This document shows, one piece after another, positions 1-8,322 of a stretch of DNA of 64,000 nucleotides. The DNA comes from Solibacillus sp. FSL R7-0668 (GTDB lineage: Bacteria; Bacillota; Bacilli; Bacillales_A; Planococcaceae), in the NCBI RefSeq assembly GCF_038006205.1, contig NZ_JBBOUU010000001.1, positions 932,001 to 996,000 of the forward strand. Reading direction: 5' to 3'. The notes under the pieces are model-generated. The model was not told the DNA's origin. It did not search any database and worked only from the letters and a program-made list of their open reading frames with translations. Each line of letters opens with the position of its first letter. Position 1 is the stretch's first letter. The position numbers and the translations under genes were made by a program.

Positions 1-1
1 A

Positions 2-580
2 GAAGCTTTTATGAATGGGGACTTACACGCGCGAGATATGCTGATCGAACGTAATTTACGTTTAGTTGTTTATATTGCTAGACGCTTTGATAATACGACG
101 ACGCCAATCGAGGATTTAATCAGTATTGGTTCAATCGGGCTTATTAAAGCAATTGAAACTTTTAATTTAGACAAAAATATTAAATTGGCGACTTACGCAT
201 CACGTTGCATTGAAAATGAAATTTTAATGCATTTACGCAAGACAAGCCGCATGAAGGGTGAAGTGTCTTTTGACGAACCACTCAATGCTGATGCAGATGG
301 CAATGAATTATTACTGTCCGATATTTTAGGGACAGAAGAGCATATTATTACGATGGATGTTGAACGAAAAATTGAGCGTCAGCATATGTTTATGGCAATC
401 AACCAATTAACACCACGTGAAAAGTATATTATGGAATGTCGATTTGGTTTAAATGGTAAAGAAGAAATGACACAAAAGGAAGTGGCAGATCACTTAGGCA
501 TTTCTCAGTCCTATATTTCACGTTTAGAAAAGAAGATTATTTTAGATTTGCGTGAATATTTAAATGAACCGATTGCGTAA
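2..580 (+). CDS. sigE: RNA polymerase sporulation sigma factor sigma-E, 5'-truncated by window edge
   Basis: This is the C-terminal four fifths of the mother-cell sporulation sigma factor; the family is about 239 residues and only about 190 are visible. The frame is open to the window edge, so the ATG at 11 is internal. Region 2 is clear ([42 protein letters not shown]), and region 4 ends in a helix-turn-helix with [14 protein letters not shown]. The pro-peptide removed by SpoIIGA would lie upstream of the window. It sits next to sigG, as in Bacillus. In the family it directs early mother-cell transcription after septation. Confidence 0.96.
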   Translation, partial: EAFMNGDLHARDMLIERNLRLVVYIARRFDNTTTPIEDLISIGSIGLIKAIETFNLDKNIKLATYASRCIENEILMHLRKTSRMKGEVSFDEPLNADADGNELLLSDILGTEEHIITMDVERKIERQHMFMAINQLTPREKYIMECRFGLNGKEEMTQKEVADHLGISQSYISRLEKKIILDLREYLNEPIA

Positions 581-599
581 TACTGGCTAATTTTGGCGC

Positions 600-627
600 G
601 CATAGTGTCACTAAATCCGGACAAACT
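600..627 (+). promoter_or_regulatory. Putative sigma-F-type promoter of sigG
   Basis: GCATA at 600-604 and GGACAAACT at 619-627 resemble the forespore sigma-F consensus (GYATA, then GGNRANANTR). The spacer is 14 nt, one or two short of usual, and one -10 position mismatches. In B. subtilis sigG is first transcribed by sigma-F, so the site is biologically expected, but the match is only moderate. Confidence 0.4.
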
Positions 628-661
628 GATGTTAATCATGAAGTTCGAAAGGTGAAATGCT

Positions 662-1432
662 ATGCGGACGAAAGTAGAACTATGTGGAGTAGATACTTCC
701 ACATTACCAGTATTAAAACCAGAGGAAATGAAACAATTATTTATTCGCTTACAACAAGGTGAGGTATATGTACGTGATGAGCTTGTCTATTGTAATTTAC
801 GACTTGTGCTTAGTATTGTAGGTCGTTATGCGTATCGTGGGGAACAGGCAGATGACTTGTTCCAAGTGGGCTGTATTGGCTTACTAAAGGCGATAGATAA
901 TTTTGATTTGAAGCATAATGTACGATTTTCCACATATGCCGTGCCGATGATTATGGGGGAAATCCGTCGTCATTTACGTGATCACCATGCGCTGCGTGTG
1001 TCGCGTTCACTACGAGACATTGCATATAAGGCAATGCAAGCAAAGGAACGCTATATTGCCGAGCATTTACGAGAGCCGACAATTGAGCAATTAGCACAGG
1101 AAATTGAAATGAAAAAAGAGGATGTACTGTTTGCGCTCGATGCCATCCAAGATCCGATGTCGTTGCATGAGCCGATTTATTCAGATGGTGGCGATGCAAT
1201 CTATATGATGGATCAAATTAGAGATAAAGTAACGGAAGAGCAGTGGGTAGGGACGATTTCGCTACAAGAGAGTATGAAGCGCTTGAATAGTCGCCAAAAG
1301 ATGATTATTGAAAAGCGATTCTTTTTCGGTGAAACACAAACTGAAATTGCTCAAAGCTTAGGGATCTCACAAGCACAAATTTCTAGATTGGAAAAAAGCG
1401 CGGTTGAATTATTACAGCGTGATTTCCGTTAG
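662..1432 (+). CDS. sigG: RNA polymerase sporulation sigma factor sigma-G
   Basis: Late forespore sigma factor of 256 residues, close to the family length of about 260. It begins with the family-typical KVELCGVDTSTLPVLK. It then carries region 2 (NLRLVLSIVGRYAYRG, DDLFQVGCIGLLKAIDNFDL, VRFSTYAVPMIMGEIRRHLRD), region 3 with the AIQDP segment, and region 4 with GISQAQISRLEKSA. The ATG at 662 follows a GAAAGGTG ribosome binding site. It is 81 nt downstream of sigE and separately promoted (possible sigma-F site at 600-627). SigG switches on late forespore genes. Confidence 0.97.
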   Translation: MRTKVELCGVDTSTLPVLKPEEMKQLFIRLQQGEVYVRDELVYCNLRLVLSIVGRYAYRGEQADDLFQVGCIGLLKAIDNFDLKHNVRFSTYAVPMIMGEIRRHLRDHHALRVSRSLRDIAYKAMQAKERYIAEHLREPTIEQLAQEIEMKKEDVLFALDAIQDPMSLHEPIYSDGGDAIYMMDQIRDKVTEEQWVGTISLQESMKRLNSRQKMIIEKRFFFGETQTEIAQSLGISQAQISRLEKSAVELLQRDFR

Positions 1433-1446
1433 CGTATGTTAAACTG

Positions 1447-1478
1447 AGGGACTGTCCGTGATGAGGGCTGTCCCTTTT
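1447..1478 (+). terminator. Putative terminator after sigG
   Basis: AGGGAC (1447-1452) pairs with GTCCCT (1470-1475), with a further GTCC/GGGC inner pairing around a 7-nt loop. Only a short T run (1475-1478) follows, so it may be leaky into the ylmC-like gene. Confidence 0.5.
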
Positions 1479-1500
1479 AGTTCATAGAAAGGATGGGAAA

Positions 1501-1740
1501 ATGCGTTTTTCTTCTGTACAGGAAAAGGAGATTATTGATTCGGTTAGTGGGAGATTTATTGGGTATATTGTCGATGCAGAAATTGATGAGGCCCGTGGAG
1601 AAATCGTAGCATTAATTATTTCCGCTCCGAAAAAGTTTTACCACTTATTTCAAGGGGAAGAGACCGTTAAGAAGATTGCCTTTAGTCATATTCTCACAGT
1701 AGGGAAAGATGTAATATTGGTGAAAACACAGGAGGAATAG
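1501..1740 (+). CDS. ylmC: YlmC/YmxH family sporulation-associated PRC-barrel protein
   Basis: Small 79-residue protein of the YlmC/YmxH family, whose fold is a PRC-barrel-like beta domain. The N-terminus MRFSSVQEKEIIDSVSGRFIGYIVDAEID matches the family pattern of a conserved 'ID..SG..G...D.EID' stretch. The ATG follows GAAAGGATG. It sits between sigG and ylmE, as in Bacillus, except that B. subtilis has ylmD between ylmC and ylmE and that gene is absent here. The biochemical function of the family is not established; placement suggests a sporulation link. Confidence 0.85.
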   Translation: MRFSSVQEKEIIDSVSGRFIGYIVDAEIDEARGEIVALIISAPKKFYHLFQGEETVKKIAFSHILTVGKDVILVKTQEE

Positions 1741-1753
1741 GTCAGCCTATTCA

Positions 1754-1782
1754 TTGATAATTACTACTCCCCTTGTTACAAT
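1754..1782 (+). promoter_or_regulatory. Sigma-A-type promoter upstream of ylmE
   Basis: TTGATA (1754-1759), a 17-nt spacer and TACAAT (1777-1782) give a near-consensus vegetative promoter. It would start the ylmE-sepF-ylmG run about 27 nt before the GTG start of ylmE. Confidence 0.65.
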
Positions 1783-1815
1783 GAAAGAAACTATTGTAGT
1801 AAAGTTGGGAAAAAA

Positions 1816-2484
1816 GTGGCGAAAATCGAAAATAATTTAGAAGTTATTCAACATCATATAGAACAGGCGAAGCAACGTGCCAATACACAACAGCAAGTGA
1901 ACATTATTGCAGTAACAAAACAAGTGGATGTCGCGCGTACAGAAGAAGCGATTGCTGCTGGGATACTTCATTTAGGAGAAAATCGTCCAGAAGGTCTCGA
2001 AAATAAATTACAAGCAATTGATTCAAAGGTTTCATGGCACTATATCGGTTCATTACAAACTAGAAAAGTGAAGCAAGTAATTGACCGAATTGATTACTTA
2101 CATTCGTTAGATCGTTTAAGCCTGGCTCAAGAAATTGAAAAAAGAGCAACCAAAACAGTAAAATGCTTTGTACAAGTAAATGTTTCGGGTGAGGATTCAA
2201 AACACGGCTTAACGAACGAGCAAGCAGTAGAATTTATAAAACAATTAGAGCAATTTTCGAAAATTGAAGTAGTAGGTTTAATGACAATGGCTCCTTTTAC
2301 TGAAGATGATACCGTGATTCGTAATGTGTTCAAACAATTAAAACAATTGCAACAACAAGTGACCGAGTTAAGCATTCCGAACGTACCTTGTACAGAGCTT
2401 TCGATGGGGATGTCCAATGACTATGAAATTGCCGTCGAGGAGGGCGCAACATTTGTCAGAATAGGAACGGCTCTTGTTGGCTAA
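1816..2484 (+). CDS. ylmE: PLP homeostasis protein (YggS/PLPBP family)
   Basis: Pyridoxal-phosphate-binding protein of the YggS/PROSC family, 222 residues, single TIM-barrel domain. The PLP lysine is in NIIAVTKQV (about residue 35). LGENRPEG, WHYIGSLQTRK, LMTMAPF and LSMGMSNDYEIAVEEGAT are family signatures, the last forming the phosphate-binding region. The start is GTG, with a weak ribosome binding site (GGGA at 1807-1810). In this family the protein buffers PLP and influences amino-acid metabolism; no enzymatic activity is established. It is followed 12 nt later by sepF. Confidence 0.95.
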   Translation: MAKIENNLEVIQHHIEQAKQRANTQQQVNIIAVTKQVDVARTEEAIAAGILHLGENRPEGLENKLQAIDSKVSWHYIGSLQTRKVKQVIDRIDYLHSLDRLSLAQEIEKRATKTVKCFVQVNVSGEDSKHGLTNEQAVEFIKQLEQFSKIEVVGLMTMAPFTEDDTVIRNVFKQLKQLQQQVTELSIPNVPCTELSMGMSNDYEIAVEEGATFVRIGTALVG

Positions 2485-2496
2485 GGAGGATTTAAA

Positions 2497-3039
2497 ATGA
2501 GCATCAAAAATATTTTTGATAAATTCTTTTATTTAGAAGACATCGAAGACGATCAAGCTCCGGCTCAAGCACAGGCAATGCCATCAAAGCAAGCACCAAA
2601 AACAACACCACAGGAAGCTTATTATCAAGAGGCCGTTCAAAAGCAACAAACCCAAGTTATTCAAAATCGCATGAAGAAGGAACGAAAAATGCCACAACAG
2701 CAACGCAATGACATGATTGTGCAGAACAATCAGCAAACGAGTAATAATGTTGTAAGCCTTCAAGCGGCAGCATCATCGAAAAATTCCAAGCTCGTATTAA
2801 TCGAGCCGCGTGTATATGCAGAGGCACAGGACATTGCCGAGCATTTAAAGCAAAGACGTGCAACTGTTGTAAATTTACAGCGTATTGACCGTGATCAAGG
2901 GAAGCGAATTATCGACTTTTTGAGCGGAACAGTATACGCTTTAGGTGGAGATATTCAACGTATCGGGAATGACATTTTCTTATGCACACCAGAAAACGTA
3001 GAAGTATCAGGGGAAATCTCGAATTTAACATTCGAGTAA
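2497..3039 (+). CDS. sepF: Cell division protein SepF
   Basis: SepF links FtsZ filaments to the membrane and bundles them. The 180-residue protein has an N-terminal amphipathic membrane-targeting segment ([15 protein letters not shown]), a Gln- and Ala-rich linker from about 28 to 90, and a C-terminal globular SepF domain ([48 protein letters not shown]) that dimerises and binds the FtsZ tail. A strong AAGGAGG site precedes the ATG. It lies in the classic ylmE-sepF-ylmG-ylmH-divIVA division cluster. Confidence 0.96.
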   Translation: MSIKNIFDKFFYLEDIEDDQAPAQAQAMPSKQAPKTTPQEAYYQEAVQKQQTQVIQNRMKKERKMPQQQRNDMIVQNNQQTSNNVVSLQAAASSKNSKLVLIEPRVYAEAQDIAEHLKQRRATVVNLQRIDRDQGKRIIDFLSGTVYALGGDIQRIGNDIFLCTPENVEVSGEISNLTFE

Positions 3040-3062
3040 TTTAGTAATAGAGAGGTAATCAA

Positions 3063-3323
3063 ATGATCATTTTTGGAGTTATACAAACAGCATTTCTAGT
3101 ATACCGATATATGCTGATTGGTTACATACTAATGTCTTGGGTGCCAGCACTGCAAGAATCAGCAGTTGGACGTTTCCTAGAAAAAGTATGTGAACCATAT
3201 TTAGGCTTTTTCCGTAAGTTTATTCCACCAATTGGTATGATTGATATTTCACCAATCGTTGGTTTATTCGTACTCTATTTCATTGAGCGCGGTGTATACA
3301 ACGTTCTAATCTTCTTCCTATAA
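3063..3323 (+). CDS. ylmG: YggT family membrane protein YlmG
   Basis: 86-residue integral membrane protein of the YggT family with two hydrophobic segments (about residues 2-25 and 60-85) and the family loop SWVPALQESAVGRFLEKVCEPYLGFFRKFIPP. It follows sepF by 23 nt and is closed by a terminator. Homologues are implicated in division-site or nucleoid organisation and in plastid division, but the molecular role is not settled. Confidence 0.92.
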   Translation: MIIFGVIQTAFLVYRYMLIGYILMSWVPALQESAVGRFLEKVCEPYLGFFRKFIPPIGMIDISPIVGLFVLYFIERGVYNVLIFFL

Positions 3324-3330
3324 AGCACGT

Positions 3331-3366
3331 AAAACCCCATCACATCCAAATATGTTGGGGTTTTCT
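3331..3366 (+). terminator. Terminator after ylmG
   Basis: AAAACCCCA (3331-3339) pairs perfectly with TGGGGTTTT (3356-3364) and a short T stretch follows. It separates ylmG from ylmH. Confidence 0.8.
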
Positions 3367-3412
3367 TTATGGATGTGAAAAACAAAGCATATATTTAATA
3401 GAAAGTAGGCTT

Positions 3413-4204
3413 ATGATGGAGCATTTAATACAGCATTTTCGTAAAGATGAGCAGCCCTTTATCGAACAAGTTGTCGGCTGGCAACGTGAGGTAGAGGATC
3501 GTTATGCCCCAAAGCTAACGGATTTTTTAGACCCAAGACAGCGTTTCATTGTTGAATCAATCATTGGTCAAAATGACGACCTTCGTATATTTACAGCGGG
3601 TGTTTTTGAAGAAGCTGAGCGCATGCGTATGCTTATTGCCCCTTCTTATTTTGAGCCGACAGTAGATGATTTTCAAATAGGCATCTATACCATTAACTAT
3701 CCGGCAAAATTTGTACAATTACGCCATCCAGATGTGCTCGGTGCCCTATTGTCCATTGGATTAGACCGTAGCAAATTCGGGGATATTCGCCTCGCAGAAA
3801 GTAGCGTGCAATTTGCATTAGCTTCTGAAATTGCCGACTATGTGCGTGCCAATCTTTCGGGTATTGGCAAGGTGAAAGTGCATGTTGAACCAATCAATGA
3901 AACAGACCCACTTATACAAAATGAAGAACAATGGGTTGAAAGCTCTTACACGGCGTCATCTATGCGCTTAGATGTTGTATTAGCAACTGTTGCCAATATA
4001 TCACGTCAAAAATCACAAAGCTTGATCAATGCAGGAAAAGTTAAAGTGAATTGGACTGTCCGTGAAGCTGTCGCATATGAGCTGCAAGAGGGTGATATTG
4101 TTTCGGCAAGAGGATTTGGCCGTTTGAAGGTCATTATGACAGAAGGCCGAACAAAAAAAGATAAAATACGCTTACAAATAGGACGTTTAGAGCAAAAAGC
4201 ATAA
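3413..4204 (+). CDS. ylmH: S4-domain RNA-binding protein YlmH
   Basis: 263-residue RNA-binding protein of the division cluster. The N-terminal part carries the YlmH domain (FLDPRQRFIVESIIG, LIAPSYFEP, RSKFGDIRL). The C-terminal part from about 185 is an S4 domain (MRLDVVLATVANISRQKSQSLINAGKVKVNW). Two ATG codons stand together at 3413 and 3416 after a weak site (AAAGTAGG). YlmH/RqcP-type proteins bind stalled 50S subunits and assist RqcH in C-terminal alanine tailing; rqcH itself is present at 33-34.8 kb. Confidence 0.92.
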   Translation: MMEHLIQHFRKDEQPFIEQVVGWQREVEDRYAPKLTDFLDPRQRFIVESIIGQNDDLRIFTAGVFEEAERMRMLIAPSYFEPTVDDFQIGIYTINYPAKFVQLRHPDVLGALLSIGLDRSKFGDIRLAESSVQFALASEIADYVRANLSGIGKVKVHVEPINETDPLIQNEEQWVESSYTASSMRLDVVLATVANISRQKSQSLINAGKVKVNWTVREAVAYELQEGDIVSARGFGRLKVIMTEGRTKKDKIRLQIGRLEQKA

Positions 4205-4254
4205 AATTCAAGGATTTTTTATGAAAACATGATGTTATCCGATTAAGAAACGTA

Positions 4255-4260
4255 TATAAT
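4255..4260 (+). promoter_or_regulatory. Putative -10 element of a divIVA promoter
   Basis: A perfect TATAAT lies 38 nt before the divIVA ATG, with no good -35 hexamer 17 nt upstream (ATGTTA). It is plausible as a separate start for divIVA. Confidence 0.4.
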
Positions 4261-4298
4261 ATTTGTAACAATATAGATGTAAAGGAGAGTAGAACGAT

Positions 4299-4844
4299 AT
4301 GCCATTATCACCTCTTGATATACATAATAAAGAATTTACACGCGGCTTCCGTGGCTATGCAGAGGACGAGGTAAATGAATTTTTAGATCAAGTAATCAAA
4401 GACTATGAGATTATTTTGCGTGAAAAAAAAGAGCTAGAAGCAGAAGTGCAATCAATGATTGAAAAAATGAATCATTACAATTCATTGGAAGATACATTGC
4501 AAAAATCTATTGTTGTCGCGCAAGAGGCTGCTGATGAAGTACGCCGCAACTCTCAAAAAGAAGCAAAATTAATTGTTAAAGAGGCAGAGAAAAACGCGGA
4601 CCGTATTATTAATGATGCATTAACAAAGGCTCGAAAAGTAACAATTGAAATTGACGAGCTAAAAAAGCAATCAAAAGTATTCCGCAATCGCTTCAAAATG
4701 CTAGTAGAGGCACAGCTTGACCTGTTAAATACAGGGGACTGGGATCATCTGTTAGAATATGATGTGAATTTAACGGACATTCAAGACCAGCACCGTCAAG
4801 AAGAAGATGAGGCTGCTTCGACAGATAGTAAACCAATATATTAA
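4299..4844 (+). CDS. divIVA: Cell-division and polarity protein DivIVA
   Basis: 181-residue coiled-coil protein that recognises negatively curved membrane at septa and poles and positions MinCD and other factors. The N-terminal lipid-binding domain is typical (LSPLDIHNKEFTRGFRGYAEDEVNEFLDQVIKDYE). A long coiled coil from about 40 to 150 and an acidic tail follow. A good AAAGGAGAG site precedes the ATG. It closes the division cluster just before the ileS T-box. Confidence 0.97.
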   Translation: MPLSPLDIHNKEFTRGFRGYAEDEVNEFLDQVIKDYEIILREKKELEAEVQSMIEKMNHYNSLEDTLQKSIVVAQEAADEVRRNSQKEAKLIVKEAEKNADRIINDALTKARKVTIEIDELKKQSKVFRNRFKMLVEAQLDLLNTGDWDHLLEYDVNLTDIQDQHRQEEDEAASTDSKPIY

Positions 4845-4854
4845 GGGAACGTAC

Positions 4855-4883
4855 TTGACTTTTCGGAGTACGATTTCTATACT
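4855..4883 (+). promoter_or_regulatory. Sigma-A promoter of the ileS leader
   Basis: TTGACT (4855-4860), a 17-nt spacer and TATACT (4878-4883). This is a near-consensus vegetative promoter, and transcription would begin near 4890 at the start of the T-box leader. Confidence 0.8.
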
Positions 4884-4889
4884 GAAAAA

Positions 4890-5158
4890 TAATGAAATAG
4901 TATGCACAACGCATAAAGCTTTGATGGAGACAGTATATTTAGATTGCCGCATAGCGATTCGAGGATGGTGAGAGCTCGAACAAAACAAGCTAAATGGAAA
5001 ATCACTCCTGAGCTAAATAGCTGAAATTCAAGTAAGCTATTTCGTGTCACACGACGTTACAGTGTCTAATGAGGCGAATATTTCGCGAAATTAGGGTGGT
5101 ACCACGAGACAAATGCTCCTCGTCCCTTTTACTGGGATGCAGGGGCTTTTTATTTTGA
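4890..5158 (+). promoter_or_regulatory. T-box leader (Ile specifier) controlling ileS
   Basis: The diagnostic T-box AGGGTGGTACCACG is at 5093-5106. Stem I ends with a specifier loop in which ATC, an isoleucine codon, is at 5001-5003, followed by the usual purine. A stem III-like hairpin GCGAA/TTCGC lies just before the T-box. The rho-independent terminator runs from 5115 (GCTCCT pairing with AGGGGC) to a T tract at 5147-5158. Uncharged tRNA-Ile should pair with ATC and stabilise the antiterminator, raising ileS expression when charging is low. Confidence 0.93.
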
Positions 5159-5216
5159 AAAGGCAGCTCTCCCTAGTTTGAGCATACAACTTCAATCATT
5201 TTAGGAGGCTATTTAC

Positions 5217-7982
5217 ATGGTAGAGTACAAAGATACATTATTAATGCCAAAAACAGATTTCCCGATGCGCGGTGGCTTACCAACGAAAGAACCGCAAATT
5301 CAAGCACAATGGGATGAAATGGACATCAACAAATTAGTGATGGATCGCACAAAGGGGCGCCCAGAATTTTTATTACATGACGGACCTCCATATGCCAATG
5401 GGAATATCCACGTAGGTCATGCTTTAAACAAAGTAATTAAAGATATGATCAACCGCCATAAATCAATGGCTGGATTCCATGTGAACTATGTACCGGGCTG
5501 GGATACACATGGTTTACCAATCGAGCAGGCATTAACAAATAAAGGGGTAAAGCGTAAAGAAATGTCAGTTGCTGAATTCCGTGAGCTTTGCGAAAAGTAC
5601 GCCTATGAGCAAATTGACATGCAAAAAGATCAATTCCGTCGTTTAGGTGTACGTGGTGACTGGAAAAATCCATACATTACATTAAAGCCTGAATTTGAAG
5701 CGCGTCAAATCGAAGTATTCGGTAAAATGGCTGAAAAAGGTTATATCTACAAAGGCTTAAAACCAGTTTATTGGTCACCATCTTCTGAATCAGCATTAGC
5801 AGAAGCAGAAATCGAATATAAAGATGTAGAATCGTATTCAATCTATGTTGCTTTCGGCATTAAAGATGCAAAAGGGGTTGTACCTCAAGATGCCAAATTC
5901 ATCATCTGGACAACGACGCCTTGGACAATTCCAGCAAACTTAGGAATCTCAGTGAACCCTGAATTTACGTATGTTGTAGCTGAAGTGGCGGGAGCAAAAT
6001 ACATCGTAGCAAAAGAGTTACTAGAAAAATTAACAGTAACATTTGGCTGGGAAGATGTACAAATCGTTCAAGAAGTAAAAGGGCAAGAGCTTGACTTAAT
6101 CGTGGCAGAGCACCCAATTTACAAGCGTGATTCATTAGTGATGGTTGGGGAGCACGTAACTGCTGATGCGGGTACTGGCTGTGTTCACACGGCACCAGGT
6201 CATGGTGAAGATGACTATAATATTGGTAAACAATACGGTTTAGATATTTTATCACCAGTAGATAATGGTGGTTGCTATACAGCTGAAGCACCAGGATTTG
6301 AAGGCTTATTCTATGAAAAAGCAAATCCAATCGTAATTGAAAAGTTAAAAGAAGAAGGCGCATTATTAAATGTTTCAAAATTCACGCATTCATATCCACA
6401 TGACTGGCGTACGAAAAAACCAGTTATTTACCGTGCAACACCACAATGGTTTGCATCAGTGGAAATGTTCCGTGGTGAATTATTAGATGCTGTAACAGCA
6501 ACAGAATTCACACCGGCATGGGGTGAAACGCGCCTGTACAATATGATTCGTGACCGTGGCGACTGGGTCATCTCTCGTCAACGTGCATGGGGTGTACCGA
6601 TTCCAATTTTCTATGCAGAAAACGAAGAACCAATCATTACACCAGAAACAATCGCACATATTTCGAAATTATTCCGTGAGCATGGTTCAAATATCTGGTT
6701 CCAAAAAGAAGCAAAAGATTTATTACCAGAAGGCTTTACTCATGAAGGAAGCCCGAATGGTAAATTCACAAAAGAAAATGACATCATGGACGTTTGGTTC
6801 GATTCAGGCTCAACGCACCAAGGTGTACTTGCTGAACGTGGCATGAAATATCCAGCAGACCTTTATTTAGAGGGCTCTGACCAACACCGTGGCTGGTTCA
6901 ACTCGTCATTAATTACATCGGTTGCGATTAATGGTCACGCACCATACGAAGGTTTATTAACACATGGTTTCGTTCTTGATGGTGAAGGCCGTAAAATGTC
7001 GAAATCATTAGGCAACACAATCGATCCGTTAAAAGTGATGCAACAATACGGTGCAGATATCCTCCGTATGTGGGTAGCATCTGTTGACTACACAGGTGAC
7101 GTTCGTATTTCTATGGATATGTTAAAGCAAGTTTCAGAAACATACCGTAAAGTGCGTAACACATTACGTTTCCTACATGGTAACGTAACAGACTTCAATG
7201 AAGCAACAGACCGTGTAGCTTATGAAGACTTACGTGAAATGGATCAATACATGTATATGCGCCTACAGGATGTGGTGAAAACGATTCGTGCAGCGTATGA
7301 TCGTTATGACTTCTCGACAGTCTATACAACAGTGAATAACTTCGTTGCAATCGAGCTTTCTTCATTCTACTTAGATATCGCAAAAGATGTTGTGTACATT
7401 GAAGGCAAAGACAACAAAGACCGTCGCGCAATGCAAACGGTGATGTATGATACGTTAATGGCTTTATTAAAAGTATTAACACCAATTATCCCGCATACAA
7501 CTGAAGAGTTATGGGGCTATGTGGAGTTCGAAGGAAAAGCTGCATCTGTTCAATTAACGGACTTCCCAGAAGTTGATGAGCAAGCAAACTTCGAGCAATT
7601 ACGTCCAAAATGGGCAAAAATTATCGCGGTGCGCAATGAAGTGCTAAAAGCATTAGAAGAAGCACGAAACGCGAAAACAATTGGTAAATCATTAGAGGCA
7701 AAAATCTCAGTTTATGCAGATGCAGAAACAGTTGAACTATTAAATGATGCAACGATTAACTTTGCGCAGCTTTCAATTGTGTCGCAATTTATTGTTGCGG
7801 GTAGCAAAGAAACAGCTCCTGCTGAAAGTCTACAATTAGATAAAACCGCTTTAGTAGTTGAAAAAGCAGATGGCGAAAAATGTGAACGTTGCTGGACGAT
7901 TTCTGAAACAGTTGGATCAGATGAAAAACATGAGACATTATGTAAACGCTGTGCGGATGTTGTAGAAAACTATTACGTATAA
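5217..7982 (+). CDS. ileS: Isoleucyl-tRNA synthetase
   Basis: 921-residue class I aminoacyl-tRNA synthetase charging tRNA-Ile, of normal length for bacterial-type IleRS. Visible motifs are the HIGH signature HVGH in [11 protein letters not shown] (about 65-68), the editing domain with TTPWTIPAN and [12 protein letters not shown], and the KMSKS loop (about 593). A C-terminal zinc knuckle (CERCW then CKRC) begins at about 886. The ATG at 5217 follows AGGAGG. Expression is controlled by the T-box leader directly upstream. Downstream order differs from B. subtilis, where ylyA and lspA follow. Confidence 0.98.
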   Translation: MVEYKDTLLMPKTDFPMRGGLPTKEPQIQAQWDEMDINKLVMDRTKGRPEFLLHDGPPYANGNIHVGHALNKVIKDMINRHKSMAGFHVNYVPGWDTHGLPIEQALTNKGVKRKEMSVAEFRELCEKYAYEQIDMQKDQFRRLGVRGDWKNPYITLKPEFEARQIEVFGKMAEKGYIYKGLKPVYWSPSSESALAEAEIEYKDVESYSIYVAFGIKDAKGVVPQDAKFIIWTTTPWTIPANLGISVNPEFTYVVAEVAGAKYIVAKELLEKLTVTFGWEDVQIVQEVKGQELDLIVAEHPIYKRDSLVMVGEHVTADAGTGCVHTAPGHGEDDYNIGKQYGLDILSPVDNGGCYTAEAPGFEGLFYEKANPIVIEKLKEEGALLNVSKFTHSYPHDWRTKKPVIYRATPQWFASVEMFRGELLDAVTATEFTPAWGETRLYNMIRDRGDWVISRQRAWGVPIPIFYAENEEPIITPETIAHISKLFREHGSNIWFQKEAKDLLPEGFTHEGSPNGKFTKENDIMDVWFDSGSTHQGVLAERGMKYPADLYLEGSDQHRGWFNSSLITSVAINGHAPYEGLLTHGFVLDGEGRKMSKSLGNTIDPLKVMQQYGADILRMWVASVDYTGDVRISMDMLKQVSETYRKVRNTLRFLHGNVTDFNEATDRVAYEDLREMDQYMYMRLQDVVKTIRAAYDRYDFSTVYTTVNNFVAIELSSFYLDIAKDVVYIEGKDNKDRRAMQTVMYDTLMALLKVLTPIIPHTTEELWGYVEFEGKAASVQLTDFPEVDEQANFEQLRPKWAKIIAVRNEVLKALEEARNAKTIGKSLEAKISVYADAETVELLNDATINFAQLSIVSQFIVAGSKETAPAESLQLDKTALVVEKADGEKCERCWTISETVGSDEKHETLCKRCADVVENYYV

Positions 7983-7992
7983 TTTTATAGGG

Positions 7993-8156
7993 CTGTGCGA
8001 AAAGTAAATCTTTCTCGCGCAGTGCTTCTGCGGTGGATGAACTAGGAACGAATGCTAAAACCGTCACATCGTGTGACAACGCATTCATGACCAGCATCGT
8101 ACTGGCCTCCATCCTCGGCGCAAGAGAGTGTCTAAAAAGTCTCGACTTTTTAGACA
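7993..8156 (+). ncRNA. Structured leader-like element, copy 1 (unrecognised family)
   Basis: A structured segment between ileS and azlC. Parts in order: a hairpin (CTGTGCG 7993-7999 with CGCGCAG 8016-8022); box A GTGCTTCTGCGGTGG (8022-8036); a stem GGTGGA/TCCATC (8032-8037, 8108-8113) enclosing inner hairpins (GAATGC/GCATTC and GTCACA/TGTGAC); box B CTCGGCGCAAGAGAGTG (8114-8130); and a perfect 12-bp hairpin TGTCTAAAAAGT/ACTTTTTAGACA (8129-8156). Copy 2 follows with the same end boxes. I do not recognise the family. It could be a leader RNA or a small dispersed repeat. Confidence 0.55.
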
Positions 8157-8180
8157 GATGTCACCTCATGTATTAGTTAT

Positions 8181-8277
8181 CCGCTTGAGGCGGTGCTTCT
8201 GCGGTGGTCAGAATAAATTCTCACCATCCTCGGCGCAAGAGAGTGCCCAAGAGATACTTCTTGGGCACTCTCTTTAT
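8181..8277 (+). ncRNA. Structured leader-like element, copy 2, ending in a terminator before azlC
   Basis: Second, shorter copy of the element. It has a hairpin CCGC/GCGG (8181-8193), box A GTGCTTCTGCGGTGG (8193-8207), a stem GGTGGT/ACCATC (8203-8208, 8223-8228) continuing as AGAAT/ATTCT, and box B CTCGGCGCAAGAGAGTG (8229-8245). The last eight bases of box B form part of the left arm of a perfect 15-bp hairpin, AGAGAGTGCCCAAGA (8238-8252) with TCTTGGGCACTCTCT (8259-8273), followed by TTATA. Overlap of a conserved box with a terminator arm is the layout of an attenuator. The azlC ATG is 49 nt downstream of the hairpin. Confidence 0.55.
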
Positions 8278-8322
8278 ACCATTTTATATTTTCAGAAAAG
8301 AAAGATTTTTAGAGGTGTTGTA

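Noticed and set aside
7993-8277. A second T-box or a known amino-acid riboswitch before azlC
   Set aside because: No AGGGTGGNACC T-box sequence and none of the conserved core sequences of the lysine, glycine, SAM or other classes I know are present.
8128-8322. N-terminal extension of azlC from 8128
   Set aside because: The segment lies in the structured element, encodes a sequence unlike AzlC, and the ATG at 8323 has a proper binding site and the family N-terminus.
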